Part shown: one piece after another, positions 6,149-13,701 of the stretch | Layout of the letters: each line of letters opens with the position of its first letter | Numbering within the stretch: position 1 is the first letter of the stretch | From: a virus | Virus record (IMG/VR): IMGVR_UViG_3300030389_003158 | Coordinates: 3,643-39,661 of that record | DNA: 36,019 bases | Direction: 5' to 3' (one strand) | Notes under the pieces: generated by a model | The model's input: only the letters and a program-made list of their open reading frames with translations | Told to the model about the DNA's origin: nothing | The model's database searches: none | Program-made: the position numbers and the translations under genes

Positions 6149-8100
6149 TATGTTATATCCACTATTTCACAAGAATCAGCAGTACAAGCCAACTCTTGGC
6201 CTCCTCGTGTGCTATCTTCTTTTTCTAACTCAGAAAGATCTTGCCAATTAATATTTATAGGCATTTTCTTTTTAAGGTCAAAGTACTCTTCTTTAGTGCA
6301 TTCCTGGTAAGGAGCTTGTTTGTAAGTATGATCTGAATGCGGCAAGAAAGATATTCCTGCAACATCATTAAAGTTTTCATAAACCCATGCACCTACATCT
6401 AACCACTCATCTTCTTTAACTGTTATTGTAACAGAGGGTTTATGCTCACACCAATTTTTTTGGTATTTAAGCCACAAGTTTAGTTGTTCTAAAGCACTAG
6501 TATCGTTACGAGTAACTGCTTTTTTAGGAGACTTTACAGGAAAACTAAAAACTACAGTGCTATCTGGTTGCATTATGTCATCTTCTACAGGTACACCTGC
6601 TGCTTGCATAAATTGTGTTAAAGGATCTTTTTTATCTCCTCTAACAGTTCTAATATAATATTCAGAGTGTCTAGCATGAATACCAGAAGCAGAGTCTACT
6701 AATTGAGATACTGTTCCAGAAGGTTTTACACAAGTTATGGCAGTTGATTGAGGTATATCTAATTTTTTTGATAGCCCTAAATTTGTATCAATAGCTACTT
6801 GTTTTAATTGTAAAAGCAAATCAGATAAGTATCCTGCAGATGCAGTATTTAATAGTTCATTGTCCATAATACCGGTAAGAGAAACACCTAGTAACCTTTC
6901 TTCTTCTGTATTATCTCTCCATACTTTTCTAAGATATTTTAAATCAGTTAAGGTAGATTGTAGAGTACCAAGTATAGTAGCTAGTTCTATTTTTCTTTCT
7001 AAATTTTTTATAGTATCATCTGCTCTTACAACTACTTCTGTAAGGTTACAAAACTGATAAGGTCTTAATATAATCTCAGAACATGGGTTAGTACCAAAAT
7101 CATAGTCTGGATTTCTTCTGCCGTTTTCTAATGATTTTTCAACAGCAGATTGTCTATTATATATACCACGTTCACCTGATTTAGAATTGTATAGTGTAAG
7201 CCATTCTTTCATAAAGATACCTATAGGTGGTTTTTCTTTATAGCATACAGAGTTATTAGCTAATGCTCTTTGACCTTCATTATTCCACCACTCACCAGAT
7301 TTAGCTAAAGCCATTTCCTGATCTTGTAAATCAGATAAACTAATAAGTGCAGAACGTCTTACACCACCTACTACTACAACAGAACCTATTTTACACATAA
7401 TGTCATGGCATTCTATAGATTTTAATTTTCTTCCTGCTGCACCTTTAAATATATTTACAGTAAACCTAAACAGATCATCTAAAGGATCAGGACCACTTGA
7501 TCTACCACCAAATGTTTTTAGTCTTGCACCTGCAGGTCTTAGTTTAGATAAATCCCAGGTAGGTATCTGACCAGAATATAATAAATGAATTAATTCTTTA
7601 TAGCCTTTAGCCCACCCTGTTTTGCTATCACCAACTACAATAGTTGTTTCACTATCTTCAAAAGATTCATTAACTGTTGGTAATTGTTTAGTATACTTTC
7701 TTTCTACAGAAAAACCTACGCCTGTACCACACATAAGTATATACAGGCATTCATCAAAAGATCTAACACTGTCTACAGGTAGATAAGAACAGTTGTATGC
7801 AGCTACGTGACATCTTTCTAAAGCAATACCTGCTGTCATTAATGCTCTCATAGAAGGCATAATTTCTAAGTTAAGAACAGCATCTTGTAATTCTTTTCTT
7901 TTTCCTACAGATAGACTAAAATCATGTTTATCTTTTACATGTTTTTCTAAGTAGTTAAAATATCTATTAACTGTTTCTTCCCAAGTTTCTCTTCTACTTT
8001 CTTCTTCTATCCATCTAGCATATCTAGAAACATGAATAAAGCTTTGATAATCTGTAGGTAAATTTATAGTATTGCTTTGTCTTAAATCATATACTCCCAT
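6148..8100 (-). CDS. nrdJ: Class II (adenosylcobalamin-dependent) ribonucleoside-triphosphate reductase
   Basis: 650 residues; makes deoxynucleotides from ribonucleotides for phage DNA synthesis. It matches the monomeric class II family (Lactobacillus leichmannii type, about 740 residues). Cys104 (AAYNCSYL) fits the first reducing cysteine. Asn-Pro-Cys340-Ser-Glu provides the thiyl-radical Cys with its catalytic Asn and Glu, and Cys351 (FCNLTEVV), eleven residues later, fits the second reducing cysteine with the spacing of C408/C419 in the model enzyme. Cys639 and Cys644 at the C-terminus match the shuttle pair spacing. MPSMRALMTAG and the CGTGVGFSVER segment are also typical. No radical-generating partner gene is present, as expected for this class. 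B12 must come from the host or its surroundings. The ATG overlaps the preceding gene by 14 bases. Confidence 0.92.
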   Translation of the reverse strand: MGVYDLRQSNTINLPTDYQSFIHVSRYARWIEEESRRETWEETVNRYFNYLEKHVKDKHDFSLSVGKRKELQDAVLNLEIMPSMRALMTAGIALERCHVAAYNCSYLPVDSVRSFDECLYILMCGTGVGFSVERKYTKQLPTVNESFEDSETTIVVGDSKTGWAKGYKELIHLLYSGQIPTWDLSKLRPAGARLKTFGGRSSGPDPLDDLFRFTVNIFKGAAGRKLKSIECHDIMCKIGSVVVVGGVRRSALISLSDLQDQEMALAKSGEWWNNEGQRALANNSVCYKEKPPIGIFMKEWLTLYNSKSGERGIYNRQSAVEKSLENGRRNPDYDFGTNPCSEIILRPYQFCNLTEVVVRADDTIKNLERKIELATILGTLQSTLTDLKYLRKVWRDNTEEERLLGVSLTGIMDNELLNTASAGYLSDLLLQLKQVAIDTNLGLSKKLDIPQSTAITCVKPSGTVSQLVDSASGIHARHSEYYIRTVRGDKKDPLTQFMQAAGVPVEDDIMQPDSTVVFSFPVKSPKKAVTRNDTSALEQLNLWLKYQKNWCEHKPSVTITVKEDEWLDVGAWVYENFNDVAGISFLPHSDHTYKQAPYQECTKEEYFDLKKKMPININWQDLSELEKEDSTRGGQELACTADSCEIVDIT

Positions 8101-8344
8101 TATTTTTTCCTTTTAATTTTTTTTTGTTAATAAAATAAGCTGTATTCCAACCTCGTAGCCATTCTTTATGGCGTACATTATTTTCTCCATAAGGATTTTT
8201 TAATATTCCTCTAGAAAAAGCTCTAAAACCCTCATCGAACTGAATACGAAGGGGAGGCCATTGACCCTTTCGAGGCTTTGATCTTTTCGATTTCAATCCC
8301 CTCGATGTCATAGAACGAGTCTCGTATGATTTGTTCGATTTCAT
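8087..8344 (-). CDS. Small protein with ribosome-modulation-factor-like C-terminus
   Basis: 85 residues. The C-terminal half (EGFRAFSRG, NPYG, then EWLRGWNTAYF) has the spacing of the RMF-type small domain (G-x-A-x-x-G, NPY, W-x-x-GW), often seen in short phage proteins. GGAG lies nine bases before the ATG at 8344. The first 37 codons overlap the 62-residue gene in another frame, so a shorter product cannot be excluded, although no other start codon with a ribosome site is visible. If the resemblance is real, it could bind ribosomes; that is inference. Confidence 0.6.
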   Translation of the reverse strand: MKSNKSYETRSMTSRGLKSKRSKPRKGQWPPLRIQFDEGFRAFSRGILKNPYGENNVRHKEWLRGWNTAYFINKKKLKGKNNGSI

Positions 8345-8420
8345 TTCTTACATCTCCATCTATAGGTAGTGGGTATTCTTCTGGGTTAATTTCTAAACTA
8401 ATCGTTAAATTTAATCTCAT
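8232..8420 (-). CDS. Small hypothetical protein, overlapping both neighbours
   Basis: 62 residues. The N-terminal part alternates as a beta strand (MRLNLTISLEINPEEYPLP), followed by an acidic helix (NEIEQIIRDSFYDIEGIEI); this pattern is known from small phage proteins and argues for real coding. It starts inside the DUF3310 gene (23-base overlap) and its last 113 bases are shared with the RMF-like gene in another frame. No separate ribosome site, so coupling is likely. Confidence 0.6.
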   Translation of the reverse strand: MRLNLTISLEINPEEYPLPIDGDVRNEIEQIIRDSFYDIEGIEIEKIKASKGSMASPSYSVR

Positions 8421-8664
8421 CTTTTAAGTCTGCATCCAAACGGACAATACTTATTAGTTTGTCCAAATACCAACGTGCTTTTTGTAAATCTTCTAAAGCA
8501 CGGTCCTTATAGGTATATCTCCAAATGTATTTTAAAATTGCTCCTTTTAAATATCCTTTAAATTCTTTTTTTCCCATAGATGCTTCTATAGCTTCTATAG
8601 CTTCTACCTTTCCATTGTTATAATGATATGGAGAGTTTACTGGGTCATTTTTTTTAGTCATCAT
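8398..8664 (-). CDS. DUF3310-family protein
   Basis: 88 residues with the family signature in order: DPVNSPYHYNNGKVEAIEAIEA, then FKGYLKGAILKYIWRY and EDLQKARWYLDKLI (motifs at about residues 7-25, 35-51 and 57-71). DUF3310 proteins are common in phage early and replication regions; their function is not established, with nucleotide or nucleic-acid metabolism suggested by context. Here the gene lies between the PDDEXK nuclease and ribonucleotide reductase, which fits. The start overlaps the upstream gene by 11 bases. Confidence 0.85.
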   Translation of the reverse strand: MMTKKNDPVNSPYHYNNGKVEAIEAIEASMGKKEFKGYLKGAILKYIWRYTYKDRALEDLQKARWYLDKLISIVRLDADLKDEIKFND

Positions 8665-8962
8665 TATTCCATTTATTTAAATAAATTACATTATCTTTTT
8701 TTACTACTTTTTCTTCTTCAGGTTCTTTAATAAGATTATAAAAATGTGTGGCATACTCAACAATTTCTTCATGGTTTCCACAATAACTAAAGCCAACCAT
8801 AGCACGAGCAATGTCACTAATTGCGTCAACCATGCCATAAGAGTCATCGTGTTTTTTAGGAAAATGTATATTGGTTGAATGATTCCAACCTCCTTCTGAA
8901 TTTTTACGAGGTTTTAATAATATTACTACTTCTTCATCATCAACTTCAAGTATTCTTTTCAT
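8654..8962 (-). CDS. Hypothetical protein
   Basis: 102 residues, mixed alpha/beta (ILEVDDEEVVILLKPR at the start; IVEYATHFYNLI later). No recognised family. The ATG is preceded only by A/T sequence without a ribosome site, which is unusual in this arm. It follows the PDDEXK nuclease by 15 bases and overlaps the DUF3310 start, so it is part of the same operon. Confidence 0.7.
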   Translation of the reverse strand: MKRILEVDDEEVVILLKPRKNSEGGWNHSTNIHFPKKHDDSYGMVDAISDIARAMVGFSYCGNHEEIVEYATHFYNLIKEPEEEKVVKKDNVIYLNKWNNDD

Positions 8963-8977
8963 TATTTTTAATTTTAT

Positions 8978-9826
8978 TTAAAACTTATTAGGACGTGTTA
9001 ACTTTATAAAGTACGATGGTATATCAATTTGCTGTACTTGAGTGCTGTAACCAGGAAAGTAACCACTTATTTGACATTCGTTATAAGTATTTAATGCTAA
9101 ATCAACAACAGCATTTCCCTCTGAAACAGATTTTTCTCCCAACTCAAAAATACTAAAAGCATAAGGCGGCTCTTTTTCTATAGCTAAGAAAAAAAATCTA
9201 GAAACTTTTCTTCCTGTCGCTTGTTCCCAACATCTTCTATAAAAACTTTCTTGAATATGATAACCAAATTTACCACAAGCTCGTTGAAATCCCTCTTTAG
9301 AAGCATCAACAGTTGTTTTTAAATCTATAATTACATCCATTGAAGGATCTTTTCTAGATGGTCTAACTTTATCTGGCCTGCATTTTAATTTAATACCTGT
9401 TCCTTCATCTATACAGAATGCAGATACTTCTGATTTAGCATCTTGATGATATAATAATTTATTAACTTGTGAACTATTAGAAACTGCATCTTTAATTCGT
9501 AATACATCCTCGTAATCTCCATCAAGTAAAACTACCTGCTCTGCAGTTTTATTTGCCACAGCTTCCTTATATTCTTTTTGCCTTCTATCTTTACCACCTC
9601 GTATAACTAAGTTTTTAAATTTTTCAGGCTCAAGTATAGCTATGTGAGAAGCTGTTCCTTTATCAAAGTAAGGTTTACTTTCTTGTATTGGTCTGTTTTT
9701 AAAATGATTAGGAGTTTTATTTGCTAGTGTTTTTAAACTAGATGAGCCTAAAGCTTCATCTCCAACTCCAGTATGATACTCCTCATTAGACATATCATCT
9801 ATTACACTTGGGTATTTTATTTTCAT
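8978..9826 (-). CDS. PDDEXK-type exonuclease (RecE/RecB-like)
   Basis: 282 residues. Matches phage and prophage proteins of the PDDEXK superfamily related to the RecE (exonuclease VIII) C-terminal nuclease. N-terminal LGSSSLKTLANKTPNHF and FDKGTASHIAILEPE contain the GxxxH element that precedes the core; SEVSAFCIDEGTGIKLKCRP and DVIIDLKTT carry the Glu, Asp and D-x-K nuclease residues; FGYHIQESFYR supplies the QxxxY element. The likely role is 5' to 3' resection of double-stranded DNA for recombination-linked replication or concatemer processing. It sits between a probable accessory replication protein and small early genes. No single-strand annealing protein is recognised by sequence; the 296-residue neighbour is a candidate. 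Confidence 0.85.
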   Translation of the reverse strand: MKIKYPSVIDDMSNEEYHTGVGDEALGSSSLKTLANKTPNHFKNRPIQESKPYFDKGTASHIAILEPEKFKNLVIRGGKDRRQKEYKEAVANKTAEQVVLLDGDYEDVLRIKDAVSNSSQVNKLLYHQDAKSEVSAFCIDEGTGIKLKCRPDKVRPSRKDPSMDVIIDLKTTVDASKEGFQRACGKFGYHIQESFYRRCWEQATGRKVSRFFFLAIEKEPPYAFSIFELGEKSVSEGNAVVDLALNTYNECQISGYFPGYSTQVQQIDIPSYFIKLTRPNKF

Positions 9827-9832
9827 TTTTTA

Positions 9833-10723
9833 TTATGCCTGGTCAGTAACTTCAATAAAATCGTTATCAATAACTGTAGCATCTACATCGCTAGTATATC
9901 GTTTTGCTTCATAGGATCTAGCACGTATATTATCATTATGTCCTGTAATATATGTTAAAAAAGCTCTATTAGTTTCCATATCAGCATCTGTAAAAGGTAC
10001 AGCTTTATCCATAATACTAGGTGTTACTACATACCAAGATATAGCACCAGATTGTTCTAATTTAAAATTAAGTTTTACTTCATGTTTAAAAGGCATTTTC
10101 TTAGTGCTATAAAATTCAGACATAACATCTCCAAAGTTTTTATATGTTCCTCTATTAGATATTTGAAACATGATAGGAAGGTTATCAAAACTCACAGGAT
10201 CTTTACCTTCACCTACAAAACCTTTTTTTACTCGAAGTAAACCAAATACTACACGATATCTTTTAGCACCTCTCCACCAATTCTTACGATCTTCTGAAAG
10301 GTTATCCCAATCATCTACTTTAAATTTACCACAGTTTACACCACCCTCTTCATCAAGAGCTTCTTCACTGGGATGCTTAACAAATACAGACTTATTAACA
10401 TAACGGCCTTTTAAATCATTGCCATTTTTGTCTTGCCAAGTAGCATTTTCATCGTATCTTTGATAAAAAAATCTTTGTTGAAATATTCTTATATATGCAT
10501 CTTCAGCGTACACATTACCATGCTCTGGATGATATACTTTTATAGTGCCATCAGGTATCTTATTACCCTCTGCATCTCTTGCTTTATTATTTACAGTCAC
10601 ACGAGGAAATCCTGGTGCATTTGCAGCAGACTGTTCTGTTTCGTTTACAAAACCAAACTCTCCTGCTATTTGATCATAAGGTAATTTATCAATATCTTTA
10701 ATTGTTAATGCATTTTCTGTCAT
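9833..10723 (-). CDS. Conserved replication-module protein, possible ssDNA-binding or annealing protein
   Basis: 296 residues with AGGAG six bases before the ATG; the ATG overlaps the polymerase stop (ATGA). Soluble and rich in aromatic and charged residues (e.g. IFQQRFFYQRYDENATW, FVKHPSEEALDEEGGVNCGKF), with an acidic C-terminal end (DVDATVIDNDFIEVTDQA). The location between DNA polymerase and a PDDEXK nuclease is where marine phages often carry a single-strand DNA-binding protein, and the aromatic content and acidic tail suit that, but no SSB fold signature is certain. Alternative: a recombination mediator. The functional call is inference from position. Confidence 0.6.
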   Translation of the reverse strand: MTENALTIKDIDKLPYDQIAGEFGFVNETEQSAANAPGFPRVTVNNKARDAEGNKIPDGTIKVYHPEHGNVYAEDAYIRIFQQRFFYQRYDENATWQDKNGNDLKGRYVNKSVFVKHPSEEALDEEGGVNCGKFKVDDWDNLSEDRKNWWRGAKRYRVVFGLLRVKKGFVGEGKDPVSFDNLPIMFQISNRGTYKNFGDVMSEFYSTKKMPFKHEVKLNFKLEQSGAISWYVVTPSIMDKAVPFTDADMETNRAFLTYITGHNDNIRARSYEAKRYTSDVDATVIDNDFIEVTDQA

Positions 10724-12849
10724 GCTCTTCTCCTATATATATTGTTATCTGTTATATCTAAATTCATTAGTTTGTCAATGTCTATTTCAGTCATTTCAAA
10801 CCAATCATCACCTATTTTTAATTCTACTTCCATAGGCACATCTAAAGTTAAATTAAATATTTTATCCATAGCAGGTCTAACACCCATCATAGCTTTATAA
10901 ATTAGCTTAGGCACTATCTCTATCTCATCTGGATGTACATCAATTACTATAGAATCATGTACTGTATTTATAAATTTACTCTTTAAATTCATAGACTTAG
11001 TAATATTATTATACAGCACACAAGATAGAGGTACAAGGTCAGCAGTTGCTCCACTTTGTACAGGATAATTTTTTATTTTAGTTGCATCCGTAACACCATT
11101 ACGCAATCTTTTAACTTCTGGAAAAGCAAATTGCCTGCCTGTTACTGTAGTAATTTTTTTATGAAGCATAACTTCTTCTTGTAAAGCAGTATGCCATTTA
11201 GCTATACCACTATACTTTTTCATAAAAGATTTATTGTATTCCATTTCAGCAGCAGATCCTTTTACACCACCATATAAAGGTCTAAATGTTCTAGCCTTAG
11301 CATCTTGCCTACTAGTTTTTTGTCCTGCATTGGTAAGGACCTGAGCAGTATACGAATGTACATCAAACCCTTCATCTATTTCTTTACGGCCTGTAGCATC
11401 ATCACTCATCCATACAGCTATTCTAAATTCTAATTGACCAAAGTCAGCTTCTAATATTTTACCACCAGGAAAACGAGATACTACTGCTTTTCTTACTGTA
11501 GCTGTACCCCCACGAGGTAAGTTTTGAAAGTTAGGATTAGAAGAAGATAGTCTACCTGTGCCTGTTCTTACTTGAGATACTTGGGGATGAAGTATACCAT
11601 TAATTACATTCTTACGAATACCTTTGCAAAACGAATTGATGTAGGTATCTAGTGCATTAATACGTTGCATATTAGTTAAAAACTGATGAGCAACTTCTAA
11701 ATTATTTTGTTTAGCAATAACCGCTAAACCTGCTAACGTAGTTTTATCTGTTGCAAAACCATGTGACATAACCTGCTGCACATGTGTTGGTGAAAATTTA
11801 AAACCTGCTATATGCGAGGTGGCATCATAAACATAGCCAGTACCAATGCAATGCTTACACATAGGCTGAATTTTGTATGGAGATCCATCTTTTTTTACCT
11901 TATACTGTTTTCCTGTACCTTTACAGTCAGGACATTTTCTTACAACTGTTTTACTTACAATCTTAGTTTGTTTTTTTATTTGTTTTTTAAATTCTTGTTT
12001 AGGCATTCTAGGACGATACTTTTTTTTGCCACTAGCAGTAGTACCTAAGTTAAAAGTTTTAGACCAAAGCTCTTTATTTATAACACTTCTAGACCATATA
12101 ATTTCAGAAAGTTGTTCAGGTGATGATAGATTGTAAGGCCTATCTCCCATAACACATTTAATTATTTTTGTATTCTGTATAGCTTTTTCTTTTCTTTCTT
12201 GTTCATAATCAGACTGTACTTTATTAAGTATATCCATATCAATACGTATACCATTACGTTCTATGTCAATAAGTACATCAGTCATATCATTAGTTAGCTC
12301 AACAATATTTTTCATGCTACAATGATCATCGTCTTGAAGCATTTTATATTGAGTAGTAAATAAATCACCACAAGAAAGTAAATCATATAGATTATACTCT
12401 TCTACAATATCTTTAGGTATTGCTTCAAAACCTGTGCCACTTTTAAATAATTCTTCTACTAACTCTGATTTCTTTTCAGTAACTCCCCATCTTTTACAAG
12501 ATTCAGATAAAGACAAAGCAATTTTTTGACCACGAGCATACAAGTATTCAACAATCATTGTATCCCAAAGTTTACCATCGTATTTTAACCCACACTCTCT
12601 AAGCCAGGACAAATCAAATTTTATATTGTGTGCAATAAGTAATGTAGTTTTATCTAAAATATCTTGTAACTCTTTATAAGATTTTTTTATATCTATGTTT
12701 GGTAATTCATCATGGTTAAACCAAATAACTTTTTTCTTATCAGGCTCATCTATGGGCATAACACCAACGCATACTATGTAGTTATCTGGTTTATAAGGGG
12801 AAGGACTTTTGTTTGTTACTGTTGTTTCTATATCTAATACTAATTTCAT
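10720..12849 (-). CDS. polA: Family A DNA polymerase with 3'-5' exonuclease and half DnaJ zinc finger
   Basis: 709 residues from the ATG at 12849, chosen because MKLVLDIETT begins exonuclease motif I; an upstream TTG at 12882 adds only unconserved sequence. N-terminal exonuclease: DIETT, AHNIKFDLSWL, YNLYDLLSC. Between exonuclease and polymerase, Cys306, 309, 331 and 334 form two CxxCxGTG repeats, half of the DnaJ zinc finger. Polymerase motif A is EADFGQLEFRIAVW, motif B RQDAKARTFRPLYGG with Phe522 at the E. coli Phe762 position, and motif C NTVHDSIVID. This domain order is the trait reported for SAR116 phage HMO-2011 and relatives. It copies the phage genome with the helicase and primase encoded just upstream. 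A strong inverted repeat lies in its leader. Confidence 0.94.
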   Translation of the reverse strand: MKLVLDIETTVTNKSPSPYKPDNYIVCVGVMPIDEPDKKKVIWFNHDELPNIDIKKSYKELQDILDKTTLLIAHNIKFDLSWLRECGLKYDGKLWDTMIVEYLYARGQKIALSLSESCKRWGVTEKKSELVEELFKSGTGFEAIPKDIVEEYNLYDLLSCGDLFTTQYKMLQDDDHCSMKNIVELTNDMTDVLIDIERNGIRIDMDILNKVQSDYEQERKEKAIQNTKIIKCVMGDRPYNLSSPEQLSEIIWSRSVINKELWSKTFNLGTTASGKKKYRPRMPKQEFKKQIKKQTKIVSKTVVRKCPDCKGTGKQYKVKKDGSPYKIQPMCKHCIGTGYVYDATSHIAGFKFSPTHVQQVMSHGFATDKTTLAGLAVIAKQNNLEVAHQFLTNMQRINALDTYINSFCKGIRKNVINGILHPQVSQVRTGTGRLSSSNPNFQNLPRGGTATVRKAVVSRFPGGKILEADFGQLEFRIAVWMSDDATGRKEIDEGFDVHSYTAQVLTNAGQKTSRQDAKARTFRPLYGGVKGSAAEMEYNKSFMKKYSGIAKWHTALQEEVMLHKKITTVTGRQFAFPEVKRLRNGVTDATKIKNYPVQSGATADLVPLSCVLYNNITKSMNLKSKFINTVHDSIVIDVHPDEIEIVPKLIYKAMMGVRPAMDKIFNLTLDVPMEVELKIGDDWFEMTEIDIDKLMNLDITDNNIYRRRA

Positions 12850-12865
12850 TTTTTTATCTTGTGTG

Positions 12866-12907
12866 TGGAAGGTAGACAGCAAATAGGGGAAAACTATCTA
12901 CCTTCCA
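12866..12907 (-). promoter_or_regulatory. Strong inverted repeat in the DNA polymerase leader
   Basis: Arms at 12866-12876 and 12897-12907 (TGGAAGGTAGA / TCTACCTTCCA) form an 11-bp perfect stem with a 20-base loop, 17 bases before the polymerase ATG on the - strand. No T-run follows, so it is not an ordinary terminator. It could be a translational control hairpin, an RNA-processing site or an operator. Confidence 0.6.
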
Positions 12908-12924
12908 AGTCATCGGATAGAGGA

Positions 12925-13692
12925 CTAAAGCTTGACCTGAGCCTGTTTTAAAGCATGTTCAAGTTTCTTAACTGTATGTAAACAAGACTCTATGTATAGA
13001 TTTTTTTCCTTGGCATTAAGAGGCGAAACTACCTTGAAAATTTCATCTATAATATCAACGACTTCTTCACCAGAAAAGTTGCTTAAACCACTCACAACAT
13101 CACTCCATATAGCAACGCTGCTTAAAGGCTTAGACTCAGCTTCTATTGTAATATCAGCCTGTTCTCCGATAATGTCAACTTTTTGCTCAGGTATTTCTGG
13201 TGAAGAGGACGGCAGGATAAGACCATCATCAGTATCTTCAAACGCAGAAAACTCTGCCAGAGCATCATCGTTGACGTTTAAGTCTTCAATACAAGGTAAG
13301 TTATTGGGGGGGACAGTACCTTCATCTAGACTTAAATCATTTTGTGATTCTTTAATAACCACTTTTGTTTTACGCAATCTTTTTAAAGCTTCTGAAATAG
13401 ATTTTACATTATCAGTTTCAACCCATTGTAATACTTGTTCTTTTGCGACTGCGATCTTTCTATAATTATGTGCCATCTGCCTACTAAATGGTAAGTTTTC
13501 TGTAACCCAAAACTTCCATCTAACACCATTTAAACTGCAATGGTCTTGGGCCTCAATAAGTAAGTCACCTATTTCAATAGCAGTTATTAATGTATTTCTA
13601 ACTAGCACTTTCATAGTCATAGCTTTTTCTTCTATTTGTTTTCCATATGCATTTAGCACAGGATCTACTTTTATAGGTAATGGTTGATTCAT
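12925..13692 (-). CDS. DUF3102-like protein
   Basis: 255 residues, AGGAG before the ATG. The N-terminal 110 residues resemble DUF3102: IEIGDLLIEAQDHC, then VRWKFWVTENLPFSRQMAHNY with a helix-turn-helix-like rhythm; this family is typical of phages and plasmids and may bind DNA. The middle (about 118-195) is acidic and low in structure, and the C-terminal 60 residues are helical (VVDIIDEIFKVVSPL). It lies between helicase and polymerase, so it may act in replication initiation or loading; that is inference from position. Confidence 0.7.
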   Translation of the reverse strand: MNQPLPIKVDPVLNAYGKQIEEKAMTMKVLVRNTLITAIEIGDLLIEAQDHCSLNGVRWKFWVTENLPFSRQMAHNYRKIAVAKEQVLQWVETDNVKSISEALKRLRKTKVVIKESQNDLSLDEGTVPPNNLPCIEDLNVNDDALAEFSAFEDTDDGLILPSSSPEIPEQKVDIIGEQADITIEAESKPLSSVAIWSDVVSGLSNFSGEEVVDIIDEIFKVVSPLNAKEKNLYIESCLHTVKKLEHALKQAQVKL

Positions 13693-13701
13693 AATTTTCT
13701 C

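Noticed and set aside
10720-12882. TTG start at 12882 for the DNA polymerase
   Set aside because: The added 11 residues overlap the leader hairpin, are not conserved in type, and the exonuclease motif begins right at ATG 12849.
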